Source of the DNA: Planctomycetota bacterium | GTDB taxonomy: Bacteria; Planctomycetota; Planctomycetia; Pirellulales; PNKZ01 | Length of the DNA stretch: 64,000 nucleotides | Direction: 5' to 3' | Assembly: GCA_018242585.1 (NCBI GenBank) | Contig: JAFEBQ010000012.1 | Coordinates: forward strand, 1-64,000 | In this document: positions 18,163 through 26,435 of the stretch, in pieces | Layout: each line of letters starts with the position of its first letter | Numbering within the stretch: position 1 is the stretch's first letter | The notes under the pieces: model-generated | What the model was told of the DNA's origin: nothing | Database searches by the model: none | Seen by the model: only the letters and a program-made list of their open reading frames with translations | Position numbers and translations under genes: made by a program

Positions 18163-19797
18163 ATGACGTCATCATCGGACCAGTTATCGCCACCCAGCCG
18201 GCTATCAGGCATCGTTCTTGCTGCCGGCTTCGGAGTTGCTTTCGCAGGACTGTTGGCGGCCAAATTGACTTGGGGAGTTTTTGACTACGGTTGCCCCACC
18301 TATTGTGGAAACATGATTTGGCAAATCGCCACTAAGGGATTTCCCGCCGAATTCGCGGGAACTCCGGGAGTGGTTGCCAACTACCACCAGGGCACGTTCT
18401 GGCTTTCGGCGCAACTAAGCAAGTGGATCGAAATCGAGCCCGCGGCTGCCATCCGCTGGGTGTTGTTCCTGTTCAGCGTCGCTAACTTCACGATTCTGTC
18501 GGTGGTGGGCGTCCGCACGCGCGGCCCGACATTAACCGTGATGATCATGGCCACGGTGTTTTTTTCCGCGAGTCCCCCGACTTGTAACACCTGGCCATTG
18601 AACACCGCTTCCGTCGGTTGGTTTGAATACATCAGCCTGTTCGAATACCTTGCCGGCACGTCTACTCCAATCGCGTTCCTGCTGATGACCTGCCTGGTGA
18701 TCGGATCGAGCCATGGTACGACGCCAGCCAGGTTTTTGGCGATCTGCCTACCCCCGCTGCTGCTTTTGCCGATCATCAATCCTACGGCCTTCATGGTAAG
18801 TTTTCTGGCCGTTGGTACCCTGTTGGCGGAAGGCGCTAGCGACGGGGGGAAAAGAAAGCTGCCATCGCCTGCTTGGATACTTCCGGCAGCCGCGTGGTTG
18901 TTCACCTATTTTTTGCCAAGGTGCTATCCCTCGGCGATGCTACAGGGGGACAACTACGAACCGGTCAAACTAGGCTTGCGCTTGTTCGCGACGGACGGCT
19001 GGGTGACGATCGGCGAGTACTTGGCGCTGCACCCCATGGCAAACCATTTCACACTGATCTTCGTGCTGATGCAGATCGTTTCGTTGCGATGGAAGACTCC
19101 GTTTGGATCGCGGCTATTCCTGCTGTGCTATCTATTTCCGCTGGTGGTCTCGTTCGATAACGTATTTCGCTGGGACAATACTCACAAATTTGTGCTGCTG
19201 TCGTCCATGGCTTCACTTTACGTCTGGTTGATTCCAGGGAATTGGTTTGCTTTTCTTTCGTCTTCATGGCGGCGCTGGGGATATGCCGCGGCCGCAATCT
19301 CGTTGCTCTGCTCGATACCGTCCCAGTTCAACCTCTTTGCCACGCGAATGACCTACGCAACGCCGTCGTTCACCCCGGCGCCATGTCCCGACGATGCGTT
19401 GTACCGATATCTGCGGGACGCCTATCGCCAATCAGGGCGCCGATGCATGCTCTGGCCTTATGGCGATCAGCAATACTGTGGTCGCCTGGCAATGGTCGTC
19501 TCCAATACGAATGTGTCGTGCGCCGGCGCCTACTTTTCGTTCTTTCTGCTCGCGCCTGAACTAGAAGCACAGACGTTGGTCGAGCGAGACTGGTTTGAGC
19601 ATGACGTGCTATCGCTGCAAAGCCGCTACCCTTCGCACATTCACGTTTGCATCGCCCCACATGGCAGTTGGCGGGAACTTGAATCGCGCATGGCTGACAA
19701 GAACCTGAGGCTCCGAGTGACCGCGAGTTTCGAGCACTACCGGTTAGGTGAATTGAGCCCTTGGGACGCGCCAGGCGAAGCCGAACCGTCGAAGTGA
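18163..19797 (+). CDS. Polytopic membrane protein in polysaccharide region, unrecognised family
   Basis: This 544-residue protein has roughly ten hydrophobic segments between residues about 15 and 410, followed by a soluble C-terminal domain of about 130 residues. The overall plan (many helices with a periplasmic tail) resembles GT-C glycosyltransferases or O-antigen ligase/polymerase-like proteins, but no diagnostic motif such as a DxD near the first loop was found. The ATG at 18163 is preferred because it just precedes the first helix. The separate protein at 27906-29621 has a similar plan and may be a distant paralogue. Function is unknown; GT-C or polymerase activity is only an inference. 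Confidence 0.78.
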   Translation: MTSSSDQLSPPSRLSGIVLAAGFGVAFAGLLAAKLTWGVFDYGCPTYCGNMIWQIATKGFPAEFAGTPGVVANYHQGTFWLSAQLSKWIEIEPAAAIRWVLFLFSVANFTILSVVGVRTRGPTLTVMIMATVFFSASPPTCNTWPLNTASVGWFEYISLFEYLAGTSTPIAFLLMTCLVIGSSHGTTPARFLAICLPPLLLLPIINPTAFMVSFLAVGTLLAEGASDGGKRKLPSPAWILPAAAWLFTYFLPRCYPSAMLQGDNYEPVKLGLRLFATDGWVTIGEYLALHPMANHFTLIFVLMQIVSLRWKTPFGSRLFLLCYLFPLVVSFDNVFRWDNTHKFVLLSSMASLYVWLIPGNWFAFLSSSWRRWGYAAAAISLLCSIPSQFNLFATRMTYATPSFTPAPCPDDALYRYLRDAYRQSGRRCMLWPYGDQQYCGRLAMVVSNTNVSCAGAYFSFFLLAPELEAQTLVERDWFEHDVLSLQSRYPSHIHVCIAPHGSWRELESRMADKNLRLRVTASFEHYRLGELSPWDAPGEAEPSK

Positions 19798-20020
19798 TGA
19801 TCTGCATGCATCCTTCGGTTGAGCCATGGACACCGAGTGCGGCAAGCCCAGGCCGAGGCGTTCCTTGCCAGCGTATCGTGACGCTCGGTTTACCATTGAC
19901 CGAAACGCCGAAGTGGCCTACGATCCGCCCCCATTTGACCAGCTTTCAGCCACGGCCTGACATCGGATTGCTATCACCTTTCGGCCCGTACTGAAAGGTC
20001 GAGCGAGGGAGGGGTTGCAC

Positions 20021-20701
20021 GTGTCTTCCAATCTGCCATTTCAAGCGCTCGATCAATTACGTGAAGACGTTTGCCATGCCAACCGCATGCTGCCCGAGCT
20101 TGAGTTGGTCGTCATGCACTCAGGCAACGCTAGCGGTTACGACCCGATCTCGGGCCGATTGGTCATCAAGCCTTCGGGCATGGACTACGACAAGATCACG
20201 CCCGATTGCCTGGTCGAGGTCGAAGTGGCAAGCGGACGGATCGTGCGCGGCGATTTGAAGCCCAGCGTCGATCTGCCGCACCATCTCTATCTGTATCGCA
20301 ACATGCCCGATGTGCGTTCGGTGATTCACACCCACAGCAACCATGCGACGGCGTTCGCCGCCTGCCAGCGACCGATTCCGCTGGTGCTAACCGCTATTGC
20401 CGACGAGTTTGGCGGTGAAATCCCTTGCACTCCGTATGTCAGTAACGAAGGGGATCAAATTGGCGAGGCAATCGTCAAATACGCCAATGGTCGGCCAGCC
20501 GTGTTGCTGGGCAATCATGGCGTATTTGCCTGGGGCGGTTCCGTGGCCGCCGCTTTGAAATGCGCTGCCATGGTCGAAGACGTAGCGCGCACCGTCTTGT
20601 TGGCAATGCAGTTGGGCAGTCTGGTGACAATCCCGGCGCACGAGGCCTCAAAGTGGTTCGACCGTTACCAGCATCGTTACGGCCAGCATCGCGCGGCCTG
20701 A
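20021..20701 (+). CDS. Class II aldolase/adducin family protein, AraD-like
   Basis: This 226-residue protein starts at a GTG at 20021, with a strong AGGGAGGGG site six bases upstream; a TTG at 20015 lies inside that site and is unlikely. The class II aldolase signatures are present: SGNASGYD (phosphate binding, residues 34-41), IKPSGMDY (49-56), the zinc pair H103-x-H105 in VIHTHS, and a third likely zinc ligand His166 in LLGNHGVFAWG. It is closest in pattern to L-ribulose-5-phosphate 4-epimerase and fuculose-phosphate aldolase. It is the first gene of a four-gene module with an RPE-like fusion, a nucleotidyltransferase-phosphatase fusion and a sugar nucleotidyltransferase. Confidence 0.9.
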   Translation: MSSNLPFQALDQLREDVCHANRMLPELELVVMHSGNASGYDPISGRLVIKPSGMDYDKITPDCLVEVEVASGRIVRGDLKPSVDLPHHLYLYRNMPDVRSVIHTHSNHATAFAACQRPIPLVLTAIADEFGGEIPCTPYVSNEGDQIGEAIVKYANGRPAVLLGNHGVFAWGGSVAAALKCAAMVEDVARTVLLAMQLGSLVTIPAHEASKWFDRYQHRYGQHRAA

Positions 20702-20763
20702 GCCAGAGGATCGACCACGAGACGAACTGCAAAGCTCTGAAGTCGATCGAACCCTCGTTCGTC

Positions 20764-21894
20764 ATGAATGCGAAGTCCGGTATGAAACTGCCCAGCACCA
20801 TCGAACGCGCCAGGCGACGCTGCACGCGACTGATCGTGTACAGCCATCTGTCGTACCTGGCTTACCGCTATCGCTACCTCACCGTCTTTACGCTGATTGG
20901 TGTCTCGTCGTTGTTGATGGAGATTGCGCTGGCACGGTTCGTGATGCCGGCCAGTTGGCCCTGGCTGGCGCAAGCGCTGGTGGCGTTTGGACTGGGGCTG
21001 ATGACCAGCTTCCTGTTGAATGCCACATTCAATTTTCGCGTGCCGAAGCGGGACTTCGTGCGCACCTTTCAGCGGTTCGCGCTCGTTTCGGTGATTTCCT
21101 TCGCGTTGAACATGCTGGCGGTCGCCTGCTTTTATAACTGGATTGGCCCGGCCTACGGCGAAGCGCGGCTGGTTTCGGCGGCGATTCTGTTCCTGGTCGC
21201 GTACTCGCTGCATCGGCGTTTCACGTTCGACATGACGCGAAACTTCGGAATCGCCCTATACGCTTCACGGGAAGAAAGATTGTACGAAGCCTTCTTGCGG
21301 ATCGGCCGCAAGTGCGACCATGTCCACATGGATCTCGTCGACGAAAGCTTCAATCCTCGCTGTGCGCCGGTCGAGGTCGGCCGCGTGCGGTTGGCCCGCA
21401 AGTTGTGGAATCGGGCGCCAATTTGTCTGCACATTATGTCGCGTCGACCGCGGCATTGGATGGAACAGACCTGGGACGACGTCGATTGGTATCTGTTTCA
21501 CACGAATATCGACGATGAGCCGCTTAAGCTGGTTGTCGAGTGTCGTATGCGTGGCAAGAAGGTGGGGGTCGTTTGGCATCGAAATGACGCCGTCGAGACG
21601 CTGTTCCCATTGCTGCCGCATGTCGACTTCGTGATGGTATTGGGCATTGCCGAACCGGGCCGCTCGGGCCAACAGTTGCTCGACGAGGCGCTGGCCGTGA
21701 CCGACATGCTGCATCGCATTCGAGGCAACTATCGATACGAGGTGATGGTCGACGGTGGTGTGAACCCACAGACCATTCGTCGCTTGCCCGCCAAATACGT
21801 GGTGGCCGCCAGCTCGGTGCTGCGCGCCAACAACCCGATCCTCTCACTGCACCGGCTAAAAACGGAATCGCGCTATGAGCGAATTGCCGCTTAA
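20764..21894 (+). CDS. Fusion of GtrA-like membrane domain and ribulose-phosphate 3-epimerase-like domain
   Basis: This 376-residue protein has two unrelated halves. Residues about 38-155 hold four membrane helices in GtrA-like layout (with NATFNFRV after helix 2 and RRFTFD after helix 4). Residues about 175-376 match a ribulose-phosphate 3-epimerase barrel: H188-M-D190, His223 in CLHIM, EPGRSGQQ (297-304) and V329-D330-GGVN. These are the positions of the RPE metal ligands and catalytic acids, so the barrel may be active. GtrA proteins are thought to help flip lipid-linked sugars. Tethering an epimerase to such a domain suggests epimerisation at the membrane. Its last 20 bases overlap the next gene. 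Confidence 0.86.
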   Translation: MNAKSGMKLPSTIERARRRCTRLIVYSHLSYLAYRYRYLTVFTLIGVSSLLMEIALARFVMPASWPWLAQALVAFGLGLMTSFLLNATFNFRVPKRDFVRTFQRFALVSVISFALNMLAVACFYNWIGPAYGEARLVSAAILFLVAYSLHRRFTFDMTRNFGIALYASREERLYEAFLRIGRKCDHVHMDLVDESFNPRCAPVEVGRVRLARKLWNRAPICLHIMSRRPRHWMEQTWDDVDWYLFHTNIDDEPLKLVVECRMRGKKVGVVWHRNDAVETLFPLLPHVDFVMVLGIAEPGRSGQQLLDEALAVTDMLHRIRGNYRYEVMVDGGVNPQTIRRLPAKYVVAASSVLRANNPILSLHRLKTESRYERIAA

Positions 21895-23440
21895 ACAACG
21901 CATCCAACAAGCCCTGTGGAGCGTGGTCGAAGGCCGGCCGGAGATCTTGTCAGCCACGCTGACGGGCAGCTTCCAGGAAGCCGATACGCTGGACGCGGTC
22001 AGCGATATCGATTTCGTCGTCGTGCTCGACTGTCTGGACGAATCGCGATACCGACAACTGCTCGCCGAATTGGAAACGGCGTTGACGCCCGTGTTAAGCC
22101 GCGCTGGGTTCGGGCTGTACATCAATCCGACGCTCGGGCCCCTCAAGTTCAACGATCCGCGGACGGCCGTGCTGCATTTGATGCTCTATTCGCGCGCTGG
22201 GCACGTCGAGCATGTGGTATCCAGCCCGTTTACCTGTCTCGATTGGCAACGCTCCAAGCTGTTTTGCCAACGGAGCCTGGCCCAGGTTTACCCGGTCTTT
22301 GGTCTGCAGCCCCATCATTTTGTTTCGTCGCGAAGGAGCGTGACCGATTACCTGCGCGATTACGACGCGCGGGTCGTTTCGTATCGTGAACTGGTGTTCT
22401 CCGTGGACGGCCCTCGCGAAGAGAAGCGAACCAAGTTGATGGACGTCCGCGATCGGTACGAGTTCAGCTACCACATTGTGCGGTTCTTGATGGAGAACCT
22501 GGTCAAGTTGGTAACGCGCCGCAACCTGGCCCTTCGTGGCGACGCCCTGTTGGACGCTTACTTTGCCGTCTTCCCGGAGAATCGCTCGGCGATTGCCGGC
22601 CTGTATCGCGAACTGGCGCGCAAGAAGCAGCGTGCCGACTTCACTGACTCGTTGCCCAACCTCGACGTCCAGTTGCGCGACTTCATCAGCAGGTTTGAAG
22701 CTCAATTCCAGGACACGTTCGTCCAGCAGGCAACGCGGCACGTCGTATTCCGACATGCCGAGACTGCGGCAAATCGCGGCAAGTACGGCAACCGGGTATT
22801 CCTGGGACGGTCGAATCCTCCGATCGAGAATGTACCGGCCGAGCGGCTGGAGCGGTTGGCGTCGACAATCGGCGGCCACTCGATCGAGCGCGTCTTTTGC
22901 TCGCCGCTGTTGCGCTGTCTGCAGTCACTTCAGCAAGTGACTGCTCGGTGCTCGTTGCCTACTCTCACGTTCGATGATCGATTGCTGGAGATTGACTACG
23001 GCGCCGTGGAAGGATTGACCATTGACGACGCTCGCAGGCATTACCCCGAGCTGTTTCACGCCTGGGACCGGCACGAGGACCCCTGTTTTCCCGACGGAGA
23101 ATCGACGCAAGCTGTTGAACGGCGCGTGGTGAAGTTTGTCAACGAATGTTGGGGCGGCGCCGGGAATACCTTGACTTGTACCCACAATGTCGTGCTTCGC
23201 GCGCTGGTTGGGCGCACGCTACAAGTTCCCCCGGAACTTTGGCACAAAATCCAGATTCCGCATCTGGCGCCGATTGTGTTTGTGCAGACCCGTGAACACG
23301 GCTTATTCCTCGATTTGTCCGAAGATGTCGAGCGGGAAGTGTTTCGCGAGTTTGCCGAGCGAGCCCCCGAGAACACCACGGCACCGACGCTTGCCGCCGC
23401 CGGCGCTACAGGAATCGAGTTGGCCCCGTCTTTGCGATAA
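21875..23440 (+). CDS. Fusion of MNT-type nucleotidyltransferase and histidine phosphatase
   Basis: This 521-residue cytosolic protein joins two catalytic domains. The N-terminal part has the minimal nucleotidyltransferase signature G31-S32 followed by D44-I-D46-FVVV. The C-terminal part, from about residue 288, is a histidine phosphatase: R293-H294-AETAAN (usually RHGE), SPLLRCLQ at 343-350, an acid at Glu372 in LLEIDYGAVEG, PDGES at 407-411, and the second His437. All core phosphatase residues are kept. About 100 residues of helical linker sit between the domains. The start overlaps the preceding GtrA-RPE gene by 20 bases, so translation is probably coupled. It may transfer a nucleotide or phosphate and remove one in the same pathway. 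Confidence 0.85.
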   Translation: MSELPLKQRIQQALWSVVEGRPEILSATLTGSFQEADTLDAVSDIDFVVVLDCLDESRYRQLLAELETALTPVLSRAGFGLYINPTLGPLKFNDPRTAVLHLMLYSRAGHVEHVVSSPFTCLDWQRSKLFCQRSLAQVYPVFGLQPHHFVSSRRSVTDYLRDYDARVVSYRELVFSVDGPREEKRTKLMDVRDRYEFSYHIVRFLMENLVKLVTRRNLALRGDALLDAYFAVFPENRSAIAGLYRELARKKQRADFTDSLPNLDVQLRDFISRFEAQFQDTFVQQATRHVVFRHAETAANRGKYGNRVFLGRSNPPIENVPAERLERLASTIGGHSIERVFCSPLLRCLQSLQQVTARCSLPTLTFDDRLLEIDYGAVEGLTIDDARRHYPELFHAWDRHEDPCFPDGESTQAVERRVVKFVNECWGGAGNTLTCTHNVVLRALVGRTLQVPPELWHKIQIPHLAPIVFVQTREHGLFLDLSEDVEREVFREFAERAPENTTAPTLAAAGATGIELAPSLR

Positions 23441-23507
23441 CGCGGTGTCGGCCACTGAGATGGCCGGCGTTTGATTTGGCTGCCGAGCTCCAACTGGGTT
23501 GAAATCA

Positions 23508-24356
23508 ATGTATCATCGGATTCAGCCCAAGATGACGATCTCGGACGGCTTGCAGATTGTGATTCCGATGGCGGGACTTGGCCAGCGTTTTCGCGACGCT
23601 GGCTTTACGGTTCCCAAGCCGTTGATACCGGTGGGCGGGACGCCGATGGTCATTCGGGCCGCGCAAGCATTGCCGACGGCTGAGCGATACATCTTCATTG
23701 TTCATCCGGATCATCAGCAGCAATACGACCTCGCCTCGACACTGCGCTGTCATTGCCCGCGCGCCGAGATTGTCGTCGCCCCCGGCCTCACTCAGGGACA
23801 AGCGTGTACGGTCGCCCTGGCTGCCCCCAAGCTGAACCTGGAGCACGAGGTTCTGGTCGCGGCTTGCGATGCGGCGCATCTGTATGACCGATCGCAGTTC
23901 GATCGGCTCCGCGAGGAGCCCGACATTGACGCGATCATTTGGACCTACCGTGGCGATCCGCGCGTGCTGACTCGGCCTCAGGCCTATGGCTGGGTGCGCA
24001 CCCGACCGGGGAGCATCGATGTCCAAGAAGTGAGTTGCAAGCGGCCCATTTCCAGCGAGCCACTGAACGATCTGGTAATCAGCGGTACCTTCTGGTTTCG
24101 CACGGCTGGATTGATGTGCGATGGCATCAACGAGTTGGTGGCTAGCGAGCGGCAAATCAACGGTGAGTTTTACCTGGACGTCGTTCCCAACCTGTTGCTC
24201 AGCCAAGGGCGCCGGGTGGTCGCTTTTGAAGTCGACCAGCATATCGGCTGGGGGACGCCTGAGGATTACTGGCGGTACGACAAGCTAGCTCAATATGTGA
24301 CCGCTGGCCTGCAGGCAGCGATTCCGCCAACAGCCCCTAGGCTGGCCTGCGAATAG
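23508..24356 (+). CDS. Sugar-phosphate nucleotidyltransferase-like protein
   Basis: This 282-residue protein belongs to the NTP_transferase (nucleotide-diphospho-sugar pyrophosphorylase) family. The binding loop IPMAGLGQRF and the lysine-bearing VPKPLIPVGG are near the N-terminus, with ACDAAHLY as the metal-binding site and GTFWFRTA and NGEFYLDVVP further on. It should couple NTP to a sugar or polyol phosphate; neither can be named. Start choice is weak: an ATG at 23532 gives a shorter protein beginning just before the fold. It is the last gene of the 20021-24356 module, 67 bases after the fusion gene, and is followed by a terminator-like hairpin. Confidence 0.87.
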   Translation: MYHRIQPKMTISDGLQIVIPMAGLGQRFRDAGFTVPKPLIPVGGTPMVIRAAQALPTAERYIFIVHPDHQQQYDLASTLRCHCPRAEIVVAPGLTQGQACTVALAAPKLNLEHEVLVAACDAAHLYDRSQFDRLREEPDIDAIIWTYRGDPRVLTRPQAYGWVRTRPGSIDVQEVSCKRPISSEPLNDLVISGTFWFRTAGLMCDGINELVASERQINGEFYLDVVPNLLLSQGRRVVAFEVDQHIGWGTPEDYWRYDKLAQYVTAGLQAAIPPTAPRLACE

Positions 24357-24370
24357 CTCGGCACGCCGGA

Positions 24371-24408
24371 AGTCGCATCACCTGGCCAGGTCCGCCGCGA
24401 CTTTTTTG
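24371..24408 (+). terminator. Hairpin plus T-tract after the four-gene module
   Basis: AGTCGC at 24371-24376 pairs with GCGACT at 24397-24402, with an inner ACCT-GGCC-AGGT hairpin between them, followed by a run of six T. It starts 15 bases after the nucleotidyltransferase stop codon, so it probably ends that transcript and separates it from rfbF. Confidence 0.65.
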
Positions 24409-24559
24409 CGTACGCCCAAATCACGCGGCGATGCTAGCATTCGTCGCTATTGAACCCGCTCTTGACTCTTGTGCGCGTTGTTTCTTAGATTTCCTTTCGG
24501 CGCATTGGCGACATCGAGTTGCCTGCTAGGAAGCATCGAAGGGGAAGGAGCCAGGCTCG

Positions 24560-25432
24560 ATGAAAGTCGTCATTCTAGCCGGTGGACTCGGCACGCGATT
24601 GGCGGAGGAATCGTCGTTGCGACCGAAGCCGATGGTGGAAATCGGCGGCAAGCCCATGCTGTGGCACATCATGAATATCTACTCGGCCCATGGGTATCGA
24701 GAGTTTCTGATTGCCTGCGGCTACAAGGGCGAGGTGATCAAGGAATACTTCACCAACTTTCGCAGCCGGCACAACGACGCATTCATCGAGTTGCGGACTG
24801 GCGTCAGTACGATTGTCAGGCCTTGCTGTCCCGACTGGAATGTCGGACTGATTGACACGGGCCTGAAAACAATGACCGGCGGTCGTCTGCGTCGGCTGCG
24901 CGACTATCTGGCCGACGGGCCATTCATGGTCACTTATGGCGATGGCGTGGCCGATGTTGACGTTCACGCTGTCATCGAGTTTCATCGCCGGCACGGCAAG
25001 CTAGCGACTCTGACGGCGGTCCACCCGCCAGCGCGCTTCGGCGCCTTGCAGATCGAAGCCGATCAGGTTGCGGGCTTCACCGAGAAGCCGCAAACTGGCG
25101 AAGGCTGGATCAACGGCGGCTTCATGGTGTTCGAGCCAAAAGTGCTCGACTACATCGACTCGGACGAAATGATCCTCGAGCGGGAGCCGCTCGAACGTCT
25201 GTCAGCCGACAATCAATTGATGGCCTATAAGCATCAGGGCTTTTGGCAGCCCATGGATACCCTGCGCGAGAAGCAACTTCTCGAGTCCATGTGGGAGTCT
25301 GGCAAAGCGCCCTGGAAGGTGTGGGAGGATAACCTTGACGATTTCGACATTTTATCGACACAAACGGGTGCTGATCACCGGGCATACAGGATTCAAGGGG
25401 GGGTGGCTGGCGGCGTGGCTGAAGCGGCTTGA
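24560..25432 (+). CDS. rfbF: Glucose-1-phosphate cytidylyltransferase
   Basis: This 290-residue enzyme makes CDP-glucose from CTP and glucose-1-phosphate, the entry to CDP-3,6-dideoxyhexoses. The start is MKVVILAGGLGTRLAEES, with RPKPMVEIGGKPMLW, the metal site VTYGDGVADV, FTEKPQTGEGWINGGFMV and GFWQPMDTLREK all present. Typical family members end near residue 257 just after APWKVW; here the frame continues for about 34 extra residues with no family similarity and overlaps rfbG by 98 bases. That tail looks like a lost stop codon. The gene follows a GGGGAAGGAG ribosome site. Confidence 0.96.
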   Translation: MKVVILAGGLGTRLAEESSLRPKPMVEIGGKPMLWHIMNIYSAHGYREFLIACGYKGEVIKEYFTNFRSRHNDAFIELRTGVSTIVRPCCPDWNVGLIDTGLKTMTGGRLRRLRDYLADGPFMVTYGDGVADVDVHAVIEFHRRHGKLATLTAVHPPARFGALQIEADQVAGFTEKPQTGEGWINGGFMVFEPKVLDYIDSDEMILEREPLERLSADNQLMAYKHQGFWQPMDTLREKQLLESMWESGKAPWKVWEDNLDDFDILSTQTGADHRAYRIQGGVAGGVAEAA

Positions 25433-26435
25433 TGCCCAGGTCAGCGGTTACGGACTGCCTCCCCAGCCGATCGAAACCAATCTTTTCGGCGCTGCGCAGT
25501 TGGCCGACGGAATGGCCTCCGAGTTGGGAGACATCTGCGACCGCGACCAACTCGACCGATACTTTGCCGCCCAGCGCCCCGAAGTCGTGTTTCACCTGGC
25601 GGCTCAACCGCTGGTGCGGCGCTCGTATCAACAGCCCGTCGAAACATTCCAGACCAACGTGCTGGGCACGGTGAATGTTTTGGAAGCGGTGCGGCGCACG
25701 CCGAGCGTACGATGCGTGGTCGTCGTCACCAGCGACAAGTGCTACGAAAACCGCGAGTGGCACTGGGGTTATCGCGAGCACGATCCACTCGGCGGCCACG
25801 ATCCCTATAGCGCCAGCAAAGGCTGTGCGGAAATCGTTGCCTCGTCCTACCGCCGCTCGTATTTCTCGGTCGACCAGCGAGTGGCGCTCGCATCGGCGCG
25901 CGCGGGCAATGTGATTGGCGGTGGCGATTGGTCCGAGGATCGGCTGGTGCCCGACATTGTGCGGTCGATCGTCCGCAACGTGCCGATCGAAATCCGCAAT
26001 CCCCAAGCCATCCGCCCCTGGCAGCATGTGCTTGAGTCACTGCACGGCTACCTGCGGCTTGGCCAGAAGCTGTGCGAGGATGGTCATGCGTTTGCCGAGG
26101 CCTGGAACTTCGGGCCCCGCGACGACGACGCACGGTCGGTGCATGCGGTCGCCCAACGATTAGTTGAAGTCTGGGGGCAAGGGCAACTCCAACTCCAGAC
26201 GGCGGGGCAAGGGGCTCACGAAGCCAGGCTCTTGACACTCGACAGCAGCAAGGCGCGAAATCGCTTGAATTGGCGGCCGCTATTGCGGCTGGACGAAGCT
26301 TTGCAGCTCACCGCCGAGTGGTATCGCGGTTATTACGCTTGCCCGGCCGATGCGGCCGCGTTACTCGACCGCCAAATTGACTTCATGATGTGCCGGATCG
26401 AAGAGCCACATCAAATTGCCCGGAGAGCCGCCTGA
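25335..26435 (+). CDS. rfbG: CDP-glucose 4,6-dehydratase
   Basis: This 366-residue extended SDR converts CDP-glucose to CDP-4-keto-6-deoxyglucose. The cofactor motif is [11 protein letters not shown] at residues 15-25; the active site shows [11 protein letters not shown] and the Tyr-x3-Lys pair in DPYSASKG near residue 157. [13 protein letters not shown] is a family hallmark. The start is a TTG at 25335, supported by GGGAGG six bases upstream and by the fact that codon 10 onward already matches the family. The gene begins inside rfbF and ends with TGATG shared with rfbH, so all three genes are tightly coupled. Confidence 0.96.
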   Translation: MTISTFYRHKRVLITGHTGFKGGWLAAWLKRLDAQVSGYGLPPQPIETNLFGAAQLADGMASELGDICDRDQLDRYFAAQRPEVVFHLAAQPLVRRSYQQPVETFQTNVLGTVNVLEAVRRTPSVRCVVVVTSDKCYENREWHWGYREHDPLGGHDPYSASKGCAEIVASSYRRSYFSVDQRVALASARAGNVIGGGDWSEDRLVPDIVRSIVRNVPIEIRNPQAIRPWQHVLESLHGYLRLGQKLCEDGHAFAEAWNFGPRDDDARSVHAVAQRLVEVWGQGQLQLQTAGQGAHEARLLTLDSSKARNRLNWRPLLRLDEALQLTAEWYRGYYACPADAAALLDRQIDFMMCRIEEPHQIARRAA

